This document shows positions 1 to 8,298 of a DNA stretch of 64,000 nt, piece by piece. A program made the translations under genes and the position numbers. The notes beneath the pieces are model-generated. The model was not told where the DNA came from. It did no database searches and saw nothing but the letters and a program-made list of their open reading frames with translations. Each line of letters opens with the position of its first letter. Within the stretch, counting starts at the first letter, position 1. This DNA is from Cognatishimia sp. F0-27. Lineage in GTDB: Bacteria > Pseudomonadota > Alphaproteobacteria > Rhodobacterales > Rhodobacteraceae. The stretch is taken from assembly GCF_020667845.1 (NCBI RefSeq), contig NZ_JAFMPQ010000015.1, positions 40,700 through 104,699 on the forward strand, written 5' to 3'.

Positions 1-123
1 GCCACGCAATCCGCGGGAGATCCCGCGGCCACCCGGTGCGCCTTTGCCGGCGCACCGATCAAGCGGCAGGAGACTGCCGGAAACCGGGGCCGAAAGGCCT
101 CAGACATGACTGGGAGACCCATC

Positions 124-309
124 ATGGCACAGGAAAAAGAGGCTTCGCGCCGCGATTTCCTCAAACTGGCCGGAACCACGGCGCCGCTCGCGGCAGTTGC
201 GGTTGCGACTTCGGGTGGTGCTGCGGAAGCCGCAGAGCCCGACCTGACATCGGAAAAGATGCAGGACACGGCGCATACACGCGCCTATCTCGCCAGCGCC
301 CGCTTCTAA
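124..309 (+). CDS. Formate dehydrogenase region TAT-signal small protein
   Basis: A 61-residue protein that is little more than a twin-arginine signal (SRRDFLKLAG near residues 8-17, then an Ala-rich hydrophobic stretch and AEAAEP) plus about 25 mature residues. It matches the description of the family known as formate dehydrogenase region TAT target, small exported peptides encoded just before FDH catalytic subunits. The ATG at 124 is preferred over ATG 106 because GGGAG at 112-116 sits at normal spacing in front of it. The exact role is unknown; co-export or maturation of the FDH is inferred from position. A GC stem (311-326) without a T-run follows the stop. Confidence 0.8.
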   Translation: MAQEKEASRRDFLKLAGTTAPLAAVAVATSGGAAEAAEPDLTSEKMQDTAHTRAYLASARF

Positions 310-495
310 GTCCCGGGGAACCGGGAGGCCGAAAACGGTCACCGGGGGAACCACGGATTTTCGAGGGACGCACGCTACGCCCGGCCCGCTTCGGACGCAG
401 CATCGTGGTAGAACAACTGGTTGCGTGACGCCCGACCGTTCTGCCGTTTCGTAGCCCGGCGCCGTGACATTGGTGTCGAGGAGGGAGAAGAAAAC

Positions 496-3396
496 ATGTT
501 GAGGAAAAAGACCAACGGGGTTGCGCGACGCCCCCAGCGGACAAGTATCCTGGGTCAGGCGGCCAATACCTCGGTCGACCGCCGCGCATTCCTGCGCGGA
601 TCGGGTCTGGCCATCGGTGGCCTTGCCGCCATCGCCGCAACCGGCGGCACCGTCCAGCAGGCCAGCGCCCAGAGCGCCGCGGCGATCGGTGCGGTCGATC
701 TGAAGAAATCCGTCTGCACGCACTGCTCGGTCGGCTGTACCGTTGTGGCAGAAGTCAGCGACGGCGTCTGGATCGGCCAGGAACCCGGCTGGGACAGCCC
801 GTTCAACCTCGGCGCCCATTGCGCAAAAGGTGCGGCTGTTCGTGAGCACGCCCATGGTGAGCGCCGTCTCAAGTACCCGATGAAGAAAGAGGGTGGTGAG
901 TGGAAGCGCATCAGCTGGGAGCAGGCGATCAACGAGATCGGCGACGGCATGATGAACATCCGCGAGGAAAGCGGACCGGATTCTGTCTACTGGCTCGGCT
1001 CTGCCAAGCATAACAACGAACAGGCCTACCTGTTCCGCAAGTTCGCCGCCTACTGGGGCACGAACAACGTGGACCACCAGGCGCGGATCTGTCACTCCAC
1101 CACCGTTGCGGGTGTTGCGAACACATGGGGCTACGGCGCCATGACCAACTCCTATAACGACATCCACAATTCCAAGGCGATCTTCATCATCGGCGGCAAC
1201 CCTGCCGAGGCGCACCCCGTCTCGCTGTTGCACCTGCTGAAGGCCAAGGAACAGAACAACGCGCCCGTCATCGTCTGTGATCCGCGTTTCACGCGCACGG
1301 CGGCCCATGCCGACGAGTATGTGCGGTTCCGTCCTGGCACCGACGTTGCACTCGTCTGGGGTATCCTGTGGCACATTTTCGAGAACGGTTGGGAGGACAA
1401 GGAGTTCATCCGCACCCGCGTCTGGGGAATGGACCAGATCAAGGAAGAAGTGGCCAAGTGGACGCCTGAAGAGGTCGAGCGTGTTACCGGTGCTCCGGGC
1501 TCGCAGCTGCGCCGCGTGGCCCGGACCATGGCCAACAACCGCCCCGGCACCGTGATCTGGTGCATGGGTGGCACACAGCACACCAACGGCAACAACAACA
1601 CCCGCGCTTACTGCGTGCTTCAGCTCGCGCTGGGCAACATGGGCACGTCCGGTGGCGGCACCAACATCTTCCGCGGCCACGACAACGTGCAGGGTGCAAC
1701 CGACCTTGGCGTTCTCTCGCACACGCTCCCGGGCTATTATGGCCTGTCCAAGGGTGCATGGGCACACTGGGCGCGTGTCTGGGGCGAGGACGCCGAATGG
1801 CTCGCCGGCCAGTTCCAGACTGTCACCGGTGCCGACGGCAAGGAGAAGTCGCTTCAGAACCTCACCGGTATTCCGGTGTCGCGCTGGATCGACGGCGTTC
1901 TCGAAGATCCTGAGAACACCGATCAGCCAAACGCTGTCCGTGCGATGGTGCTGTGGGGCCACGCGCCCAACTCGCAGACCCGGATGAAGGAAATGAAGAC
2001 GGCGATGGAGAAGCTGGACATGCTGGTCGTGATCGACCCGTTCCCCACCGTCTCCGCCGTGCTGCATGACCGCACCGATGGTGTCTACCTTCTGCCCGCC
2101 GCCACCCAGTTCGAGACCTACGGCTCCGTTACGGCGTCGAACCGCTCGATCCAGTGGCGCGAGAAGATCATGGACCCGCTCTTTGAGTCCAAGACCGATC
2201 ATGAAATCATCGGCCTGTTCTCCAAGAAGTTCGGCTTCCACGATCGGATGTTCCGCAACATCGCCCTTGAGGATGACGGCATCACGCCGAACATCGAGGA
2301 CACGCTGCGCGAGATCAATTCGGGCATGTGGACGGTGGGCTATACCGGCCAGTCGCCAGAGCGTCTCAAGCTGCACATGGCGAACCAGCACACCTTCGAC
2401 CGCACCACGTTGCAGGCGATTGGTGGTCCCGCAGATGGTGACTACTACGGTCTGCCATGGCCGTGCTGGGGCACCGCGGAAATGAACCACCCGGGCACGC
2501 CGAACCTCTACGACATGTCCAAGCCGGTGGCTGAAGGCGGTCTGACATTCCGGGCGCGCTTCGGCGTCGAGCGGGATGGGGACAACCTGCTGGCGGATGG
2601 CGTCTATTCTGCCGGATCTGAAATTCAGGATGGCTATCCTGAATTCACCATGCAGATGCTGATGGATCTCGGTTGGGATGGCGATCTGACCGACGAGGAG
2701 CGCGCCGCAATCGACGCGGTGGCAGGACCCAAGACCAACTGGAAGACCGACCTCTCCGGCGGCATCCAGCGGGTTGCGATCCAGCATGGCTGTGCGCCCT
2801 TCGGGAACGCAAAGGCCCGTGCCGTCGTGTGGACCTTCCCGGATCCAGTGCCGGTGCACCGCGAGCCGCTCTACACCAACCGTCGTGATCTCGTGGCCGA
2901 TTACCCGACCTACGAGGACCGGAAGTTCTATCGTCTGCCGACGATGTATGCCTCGATCCAGAAGCAGGATTTCAGCAAGGACTATCCGATCATCCTCACC
3001 TCGGGCCGCCTTGTGGAATACGAGGGCGGTGGTGACGAGACCCGGTCAAACCCGTGGCTTGCCGAGCTTCAGCAGGACATGTTCGTCGAAATCAACCCGC
3101 GTGACGCCAACAATCTTGGTGTGCGGGACGGCGCGCAGGTCTGGGTCGAAGGGCCCGAAGGCGGCAAGGTCAAGGTCATGGCGATGGTCACCGAGCGGGT
3201 TGGCGAGGGCGTTGCCTTCATGCCGTTCCACTTTGGCGGTCACTTCCAGGGTGAAGACCAGCGGTCCAAATATCCCGATGGCGCCGATCCCTATGTCTTG
3301 GGCGAGAGCACGAACACCGCTCAGACCTATGGCTATGACAGCGTAACGCAAATGCAGGAGACCAAAGCGACTCTCTGCAAAATCATGCCAGCGTAA
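496..3396 (+). CDS. fdhA: Formate dehydrogenase catalytic (alpha) subunit, molybdopterin and 4Fe-4S
   Basis: A 966-residue member of the Mo/W-bisPGD oxidoreductase family, oxidising formate to CO2 and passing electrons to the Fe-S subunit. The twin-arginine signal (VDRRAFLRGSG, about residues 29-39) predicts export to the periplasm. The N-terminal 4Fe-4S motif is Cys74-x2-Cys77-x3-Cys81 with Cys109. The metal-ligand position in RICHSTTVAG is Cys199, encoded by TGT at 1090-1092, so this is the Cys form and not a selenocysteine enzyme. The start at ATG 496 follows GGAGAAG; the open frame extends to TTG 421, but that extension would sit in front of the TAT signal. The Fe-S subunit gene follows after 13 bp. 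Confidence 0.93.
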   Translation: MLRKKTNGVARRPQRTSILGQAANTSVDRRAFLRGSGLAIGGLAAIAATGGTVQQASAQSAAAIGAVDLKKSVCTHCSVGCTVVAEVSDGVWIGQEPGWDSPFNLGAHCAKGAAVREHAHGERRLKYPMKKEGGEWKRISWEQAINEIGDGMMNIREESGPDSVYWLGSAKHNNEQAYLFRKFAAYWGTNNVDHQARICHSTTVAGVANTWGYGAMTNSYNDIHNSKAIFIIGGNPAEAHPVSLLHLLKAKEQNNAPVIVCDPRFTRTAAHADEYVRFRPGTDVALVWGILWHIFENGWEDKEFIRTRVWGMDQIKEEVAKWTPEEVERVTGAPGSQLRRVARTMANNRPGTVIWCMGGTQHTNGNNNTRAYCVLQLALGNMGTSGGGTNIFRGHDNVQGATDLGVLSHTLPGYYGLSKGAWAHWARVWGEDAEWLAGQFQTVTGADGKEKSLQNLTGIPVSRWIDGVLEDPENTDQPNAVRAMVLWGHAPNSQTRMKEMKTAMEKLDMLVVIDPFPTVSAVLHDRTDGVYLLPAATQFETYGSVTASNRSIQWREKIMDPLFESKTDHEIIGLFSKKFGFHDRMFRNIALEDDGITPNIEDTLREINSGMWTVGYTGQSPERLKLHMANQHTFDRTTLQAIGGPADGDYYGLPWPCWGTAEMNHPGTPNLYDMSKPVAEGGLTFRARFGVERDGDNLLADGVYSAGSEIQDGYPEFTMQMLMDLGWDGDLTDEERAAIDAVAGPKTNWKTDLSGGIQRVAIQHGCAPFGNAKARAVVWTFPDPVPVHREPLYTNRRDLVADYPTYEDRKFYRLPTMYASIQKQDFSKDYPIILTSGRLVEYEGGGDETRSNPWLAELQQDMFVEINPRDANNLGVRDGAQVWVEGPEGGKVKVMAMVTERVGEGVAFMPFHFGGHFQGEDQRSKYPDGADPYVLGESTNTAQTYGYDSVTQMQETKATLCKIMPA

Positions 3397-3409
3397 GGAG
3401 TAACGACTT

Positions 3410-4003
3410 ATGGCTAGAGCCAAATTTCTTTGTGACGCCGAGCGCTGTATTGAGTGCAACGCTTGCGTCACGGCCTGTAAGAACGAGCACGAGGTGCCGT
3501 GGGGGATCAACCGCCGTCGGGTGGTCACGATCCAGGACGGCAAGCCCGGCGAGCGCTCGATCTCGGTAGCCTGCATGCACTGTTCAGACGCGCCTTGTAT
3601 GGCCGTCTGCCCGGTGGATTGCTTCTACCAGAACGAGGAAGGCGTGGTCCTGCACTCCAAGGACCTCTGCATCGGCTGTGGTTACTGCTTCTATGCGTGC
3701 CCCTTCGGCGCGCCGCAGTACCCGCAGGCGGGCAACTTCGGGTCGCGCGGCAAGATGGACAAGTGCACCTTCTGCGCCGGTGGCCCGGAAGAAACGCATT
3801 CCACGGCGGAGTTCGCCAAGTACGGTCGCAACCGGATCGCGGAAGGCAAGCTGCCGATCTGCGCCGAGATGTGCTCGACCAAGGCGCTCCTCGCGGGTGA
3901 CGGCGACATTGTCGCCAACATCTATCGCGAGCGCGTCGTGGCCCGTGGCTTCGGCTCCGGCGCTTGGGGCTGGGGCACCGCCTACGACCAAAAGGGCGGC
4001 TGA
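3410..4003 (+). CDS. fdh3B: Formate dehydrogenase iron-sulfur (beta) subunit, FDH3 type
   Basis: A 197-residue ferredoxin-like electron-transfer subunit relaying electrons from FdhA to the membrane cytochrome b subunit. Four cysteine groups are visible: Cys13/16/19/23 (RCIECNACVTACK), CMHCSDAPCMAVCP, CIGCGYCFYACP, and the split CTFCAGG...CAEMCS set. This is the usual 4 x [4Fe-4S] arrangement. It has no signal peptide and is presumably co-exported with the TAT-bearing alpha subunit, as known for this family. AAGGAG at 3395-3400 precedes the ATG. It lacks the C-terminal membrane anchor of the E. coli FdnH type, in keeping with the shorter FDH3 family. An intrinsic terminator lies 15 bp after the stop. 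Confidence 0.92.
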   Translation: MARAKFLCDAERCIECNACVTACKNEHEVPWGINRRRVVTIQDGKPGERSISVACMHCSDAPCMAVCPVDCFYQNEEGVVLHSKDLCIGCGYCFYACPFGAPQYPQAGNFGSRGKMDKCTFCAGGPEETHSTAEFAKYGRNRIAEGKLPICAEMCSTKALLAGDGDIVANIYRERVVARGFGSGAWGWGTAYDQKGG

Positions 4004-4017
4004 TATCGCTCAATTCG

Positions 4018-4050
4018 GACGGGCCGGGGATGTCCTCGGCCCGTCTTTTT
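4018..4050 (+). terminator. Intrinsic terminator between FDH beta and gamma genes
   Basis: A perfect 9-bp stem (GACGGGCCG 4018-4026 with CGGCCCGTC 4037-4045) is followed directly by TTTTT at 4046-4050. It separates the alpha/beta genes from the cytochrome b gene 147 bp downstream, so the gamma gene probably has its own promoter or depends on readthrough. Confidence 0.85.
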
Positions 4051-4196
4051 GTTGAATGCGTATGGCATCGGACCGGGCTTGTCGGACGCGATAGCGTGCC
4101 GCGCTGCGAACCGCCGCCATAAGACGCTTTCCGCCTTGCGGCGTCGAGAGCAACAAGGGGTCTGCGAGGCTCCGACTGGGGTTTGAGGGAAAACAG

Positions 4197-5450
4197 ATGA
4201 CAAAGACAAAAACCGGTTTCGGATGGTTCATGGGGCTTGTGCTTGTGCTGGGTGCACTGGCATTGGTGTTGCGACCCACACCGCCGTCGACCACGCCGGA
4301 TCCTGCGGCACTTGCAGAGGTGCGTGAAGCCACCACCGGCGGTGCGCAGACGCTCGAAGACATTCTGCGCCGGCAGCAGGGACTGCCGATCGACGACTCC
4401 TTCCGCCGGTCGCAACTTGACGATGGAACGGCCGCGGGCATGGCGCAACAGCTCGGCACGCTGGGCGGTGAGAGCGACAGCGAGGTCTGGCGTGCGCTGC
4501 GCTACGGTTATGACGGCGTTGAGGTGTCGGCAGGTGGCCCGGTGGCCCGTGTCCTGATGCAGGACGGCGGCATGACGTGGCTGCAATTCCGGGAAGGCCC
4601 GCTTGTCACCTATGGCGGTGGGCTGTTGCTCGGGACGATCGGCTTGCTGGTGATCTTCTACCTGCTGCGCGGGCGGGTTCAGCTCGACTACGAAAAGACA
4701 GGCCGCACGGTCACCCGCTTCCAGTTTATTGAGCGCTTCGCGCACTGGATGCTTGCGGGCTCTTTCATTCTTCTGGGCCTGACCGGCTTGCTGGTTCTGA
4801 TGGGACGGTTGTTCATTGCGCCGGTCTTCGGGCTGGAGGCCAATGCGCTTATCCTCACGGTGTCGAAATTCGTGCATAACAACGTCTCTTGGGCGTTCAT
4901 GCTGGCGCTGGTCATGGTGTTCTTCATGTGGGTTTGGCACAATATTCCCAACCGCACGGACATCACGTGGTTTGCGCAGGCCGGTGGCATCGTGGGCTCC
5001 AGCCACCCGCCTGCCAAGAAGTTCAACGGCGGCCAGAAGATCATCTTCTGGTCCGTCATCCTTCTGGGTGGGTCGATCTCCGTTTCGGGCCTGTCGCTCC
5101 TCTTCCCGTATGAGTTGCCGCTCTTTGCCAAGACCTTTGCCGTGCTTAACGGTATCGGTGTTCCCGGCTGGCTCGGCATGGGGGCCTTCCCGGTGGATCT
5201 CGCGCCGCAGGAAGAGATGCAGTTTGCACAGCTCTGGCATGCAATTGTCAGCTTCGTTCTGATGGCGATCATCATCGCGCATATCTATATCGGCTCCGTC
5301 GGTATGGAGGGTGCCTATGACGCCATGGGCTCGGGCGAGGTTGACGAAGCTTGGGCGGCGCAGCACCATTCGATCTGGCTCGAAGAGATCAAGGCCAAGC
5401 GGGCGGAGTCGGGAACCGCTTCCGGCAGCAGCGCAGCCCCGGCTGAGTAA
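4197..5450 (+). CDS. Formate dehydrogenase cytochrome b556 (gamma) subunit
   Basis: A 417-residue integral membrane protein of the FDH gamma family, which carries two b hemes and links the periplasmic FDH to the quinone pool. There is an N-terminal hydrophobic segment (residues 8-26), a periplasmic stretch of roughly 110 residues, then about four or five membrane helices from residue 140 onward. Histidines fit heme ligation in FAHWMLAGSF, KFVHNNVSW, LWHAIVSF and AHIYIGS. The family core ends near SVGMEGAYDAMGSGEVDEAWAAQHH, followed by a low-complexity Ala/Ser tail. The start at ATG 4197 follows a GAGGGAAA site. The next gene begins 6 bp after the stop, so gamma and the WD40-cytochrome c protein are co-transcribed. 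Confidence 0.92.
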   Translation: MTKTKTGFGWFMGLVLVLGALALVLRPTPPSTTPDPAALAEVREATTGGAQTLEDILRRQQGLPIDDSFRRSQLDDGTAAGMAQQLGTLGGESDSEVWRALRYGYDGVEVSAGGPVARVLMQDGGMTWLQFREGPLVTYGGGLLLGTIGLLVIFYLLRGRVQLDYEKTGRTVTRFQFIERFAHWMLAGSFILLGLTGLLVLMGRLFIAPVFGLEANALILTVSKFVHNNVSWAFMLALVMVFFMWVWHNIPNRTDITWFAQAGGIVGSSHPPAKKFNGGQKIIFWSVILLGGSISVSGLSLLFPYELPLFAKTFAVLNGIGVPGWLGMGAFPVDLAPQEEMQFAQLWHAIVSFVLMAIIIAHIYIGSVGMEGAYDAMGSGEVDEAWAAQHHSIWLEEIKAKRAESGTASGSSAAPAE

Positions 5451-5456
5451 CCCGTC

Positions 5457-6761
5457 ATGCGCCGCGTTCTTGCCGTTGTCTGGGCCATATTGGCCTGTGT
5501 CGCGGGTCCGCTCGCGGCGCAGGAGTTCACGACGCTGAAAGGGCATGGCGGGCCGATCATGGCGCTCGCCGTGTCGCCGGAGGGGAATGTCGCCTCCGCG
5601 AGTTTTGACAATTCCGTCGGGCTCTGGTCCGGACAGGAGCCCCATTGGCTCGAAGGCCATGACGCCGCCGTTTCTGCGGTGGCGTTTGGACCCGGCGATG
5701 TGCTGGTCTCAGGCGGTGACGATTTTGCCGTGCGTCTCTGGACTCCGGACACACGGGTGCTCGGGCATCACGAGGGTAAGGTCAGCGCCCTCGCCGTGTC
5801 GCCGGACGGCCAGCATGTCGTGAGCGGCAGCTGGGATGGGTCGATCCAACTCTGGCCGGTTGCGGCGAGCGGACAAGGCCTGTTGATCGACCGGCCCGGC
5901 TCCGGGGTCAACACGCTCGGGTTCAGCGCAGATGGCGCATATCTTTACGCTGGCACCACGGATGGTGCCTTGATCCGCTACGATCTCGTGGGCGGTTCGG
6001 CGCCGTTTCCCATGGTGCAGCACGGGTTCGGCATCAACGAACTTGTGGTCGGGACAGGATGGGTTGCCTATGGCGCTGTCGATGGTGGCACCCGCGTGGT
6101 GGATGCGCAAACCGGTGACGCGATCGCGGATTTCACGCTCGACCGACGCCCGATCCTGGCGATGGACTGGCATGCCGAGACGGGCCAGATCGCGGTTGGG
6201 GACGGTCAGGGCTATATCATGATGCTCGATACCAACGCCTGGCGGATTGTGAGTGACACGCGGGCCACACGTCAGGGACCGGTCTGGGCGCTGGCGTTCT
6301 CGACAGATGGCGCGATCATCCACGCGGGGGGGCTGGATGATGTCGTCTATGCCTGGCCGGTCGCCACGCTCGATCAGTTTGGCGAGAGTATGGGCCAGAC
6401 CGAACGCGCTTTCCTGCGTGACCCGGCCACAATGTCAAACGGCGAACGTCAGTTCATGCGCAAATGCTCGATCTGCCATGCCCTGACAGACGCACCCTCA
6501 CGCAAGGCGGGACCGTCGCTGTTCGGCGTTTTCGGGCGTGCGGCTGGCAGCGTTGATGGCTATGCCTACAGCGACACGCTCAGCGGATCTCCGATTGTCT
6601 GGGACGATGACACGATCGACGCTTTGTTCGATCAGGGGCCGGACCACTACATTCCGGGATCCAAGATGCCGATGCAGGTGATCACGAAACCGCAGGATCG
6701 TGCGGATCTGATTGCGTTTATGAAAGAGGCCACGGGAGCGGCCGAAGCAGGGGAGAATTGA
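5457..6761 (+). CDS. WD40 beta-propeller fused to class I cytochrome c, periplasmic
   Basis: A 434-residue secreted protein with a signal peptide (residues 1-22, ending LAAQ). About seven WD40-like blades span residues 25-310, shown by repeated endings such as SVGLW, AVRLW, SIQLW and VVYAW and by GH...AVSPDG starts. A single c-type heme domain follows at about 325-425: CSICH with Cys337, Cys340 and His341, and a probable axial Met in GSKMPM (Met404 or Met406). It sits 6 bp downstream of the FDH cytochrome b gene. I infer a periplasmic electron carrier or a scaffold holding a carrier next to the dehydrogenase; no enzymatic role is visible. The fusion is unusual and no established name is known to me. 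Confidence 0.85.
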   Translation: MRRVLAVVWAILACVAGPLAAQEFTTLKGHGGPIMALAVSPEGNVASASFDNSVGLWSGQEPHWLEGHDAAVSAVAFGPGDVLVSGGDDFAVRLWTPDTRVLGHHEGKVSALAVSPDGQHVVSGSWDGSIQLWPVAASGQGLLIDRPGSGVNTLGFSADGAYLYAGTTDGALIRYDLVGGSAPFPMVQHGFGINELVVGTGWVAYGAVDGGTRVVDAQTGDAIADFTLDRRPILAMDWHAETGQIAVGDGQGYIMMLDTNAWRIVSDTRATRQGPVWALAFSTDGAIIHAGGLDDVVYAWPVATLDQFGESMGQTERAFLRDPATMSNGERQFMRKCSICHALTDAPSRKAGPSLFGVFGRAAGSVDGYAYSDTLSGSPIVWDDDTIDALFDQGPDHYIPGSKMPMQVITKPQDRADLIAFMKEATGAAEAGEN

Positions 6762-6765
6762 GGCA

Positions 6766-6891
6766 ATGAAGGCAATGATTGCGGGCTTTGCGGCCATGGT
6801 GGTGATCGGCGTCGGAGCCTATTTCGTATTGGGCGAAATGGGGTTTTCGGCGGCTGATACGCTTTCCAGTCCCAATGTCCGGCTCGACTGA
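6766..6891 (+). CDS. Small single-pass membrane protein in the FDH operon
   Basis: A 41-residue open frame between the WD40-cytochrome c gene (4-bp gap) and the NtrC-like regulator (3-bp gap), starting MKAMIAGFAAMVVIGVGAYF. One hydrophobic helix covers about residues 4-23, followed by a short soluble tail ending VRLD. No family is recognised. The tight packing on both sides and the clean hydrophobic profile argue that it is translated. It could be a small membrane partner of the FDH or its electron-transfer chain; that is inference. The upstream TTGAGGCA around 6759-6764 gives a modest ribosome site. Confidence 0.6.
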   Translation: MKAMIAGFAAMVVIGVGAYFVLGEMGFSAADTLSSPNVRLD

Positions 6892-6894
6892 AAC

Positions 6895-8235
6895 ATGAAG
6901 GATCGGGCCGGGGAAGACTACGGCGAGGCGCTTGCGGCCGCTTCCGTGCTCGTAATCGACGACGAACCCGGAATGCGCAACTTCCTGACCAAGATCGTCG
7001 GGGCGCGCGTCAAGCGGATCGAAGCGGCCGCCTCTCCGGCGGAAGCCACGCGGCTTCTCGACGAGGCGCATTTCGACATTGTCATTCTCGACAATATCAT
7101 GCCGGGCAAGACCGGGCTCGAATGGGTGACGGAGCAGCAAAGGCGCGGCTTCTTTGCCGACGTGATCCTGATCACGGCCTATGCCGACCTCGAGACCGCG
7201 ATCGCCGCGCTGCGCGCGGGGGTCAGTGACTTTGTGCTCAAGCCCTTTCGGGGGAACCAGATTCTCGGGGCGCTTGCGCGCACGCTTGACCGAAAGATCC
7301 TTCGACGGGACAACACGCTGCTCAGGCGGGAGCTTTCGGCCGACGGGCTGAAAGGGCAATTGCTCGGGACATCGCCGAAGCTGGAAGACGTGCGGGGTCT
7401 GTTGCAACGGCTTGCGCCGATGTCGACGCCGGTTCTGTTTACCGGCGCAAGCGGCACCGGCAAGGAGGTCGCCGCACGCACCTTGCATCAGCTTTCGGAC
7501 CGCGCCCTGAGACCCTTTGTGGCCGTGAACTGCGCCGCCATTGCGCCGGATCGGATCGCGCAAGAGCTGTTCGGCGTAATCGGGACGGAGGGCAACCGCA
7601 GTCCCGGTCTGTTTCTTTTGGCAGACAGCGGCACGCTGTTTCTTGACGAGGTGGCGCAGATGCCCGACGCGCTTCAAGCCGCGCTTTTGCGCGCGCTTGA
7701 GGATCAGCGCATCCGCGCCGTGGGGGGAGAGCGGGATATTCCGCTGAACCTGCGCTTGATGTTCGCCACCAACGCGGATCTGGGAAAAGCGGTCGAAGAG
7801 GGCCGTTTCAGGGCCGATCTCTATCACCGGATCAACGTGGTGAATGTCGAGATGCCGCATCTTCGCGACCGGGCCGAGGACATCGTCTCTCTCGCTGCGC
7901 ATTTCATGGAGCAGCTTGCCACGAGTATGGGGGTCGAGCCGCTCGCGCTGGACGAGGAAACCCTGTTGAAACTGCGGCGCCATGATTGGCCGGGCAATGT
8001 GCGCGAACTGCGCAACGTGATCGAACGCTCGCTGATCCTCGGGGGCTTTCCGGAAGAGTTTGCGGGCAGTGGTGCCGTGACTGGCGCACGGGCCATTGAG
8101 GATCTCGAGCTGATCACACAGCGCCACATCCTGCACATCCTGGACCGCTGCGGTGGCAACCGCGCGGAGGCGGCGCGACGCCTTGGCGTGTCGCGCAAGA
8201 CGATCGACCGGAAGGTGGCCACCTGGGATCTCTGA
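6895..8235 (+). CDS. NtrC-family response regulator lacking the GAFTGA motif
   Basis: 446 residues in three parts. The receiver (18-130) has Asp22/Asp23, phospho-acceptor Asp66 and KPF. The AAA+ domain (about 155-385) has Walker A GASGTGKE (184-191) and Walker B GTLFLDEV. A Fis-type HTH lies at the C terminus (GNRAEAARRLGVSRKTID). Between ELFG (224-227) and Walker B, where sigma-54 activators carry GAFTGA, the sequence is VIGTEGNRSPGLF and about four residues shorter. Such a protein should not remodel sigma-54 polymerase; Rhodobacter capsulatus NtrC is a known GAFTGA-less case working with sigma-70. It probably pairs with the convergent sensor kinase at 8299-10236 to control the FDH operon. 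Confidence 0.88.
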   Translation: MKDRAGEDYGEALAAASVLVIDDEPGMRNFLTKIVGARVKRIEAAASPAEATRLLDEAHFDIVILDNIMPGKTGLEWVTEQQRRGFFADVILITAYADLETAIAALRAGVSDFVLKPFRGNQILGALARTLDRKILRRDNTLLRRELSADGLKGQLLGTSPKLEDVRGLLQRLAPMSTPVLFTGASGTGKEVAARTLHQLSDRALRPFVAVNCAAIAPDRIAQELFGVIGTEGNRSPGLFLLADSGTLFLDEVAQMPDALQAALLRALEDQRIRAVGGERDIPLNLRLMFATNADLGKAVEEGRFRADLYHRINVVNVEMPHLRDRAEDIVSLAAHFMEQLATSMGVEPLALDEETLLKLRRHDWPGNVRELRNVIERSLILGGFPEEFAGSGAVTGARAIEDLELITQRHILHILDRCGGNRAEAARRLGVSRKTIDRKVATWDL

Positions 8236-8298
8236 AGTCGGGGCTTTGGCGGCGGTGTGCGGGTCTGGCCATGCCGCGACAGGCGGGAAGGGGGCGGG

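Noticed and set aside
1081..1110. Possible selenocysteine site in the FDH catalytic subunit
   Set aside because: The ligand codon is TGT (Cys), not TGA, and no SECIS-like structure is needed.
100..2859. Very long minus-strand open frame opposite the formate dehydrogenase alpha gene
   Set aside because: It is an antisense shadow of a clearly conserved plus-strand gene. Its translation has no family and is His/Arg/Val-rich, as expected from GC-rich codon bias.
4208..4222. Another AAACCGGTTTCGG match resembling the LacI operator
   Set aside because: It lies inside the first codons of the FDH cytochrome b gene, spelling conserved-frame codons, and lacks the left palindromic flank. Treated as chance.
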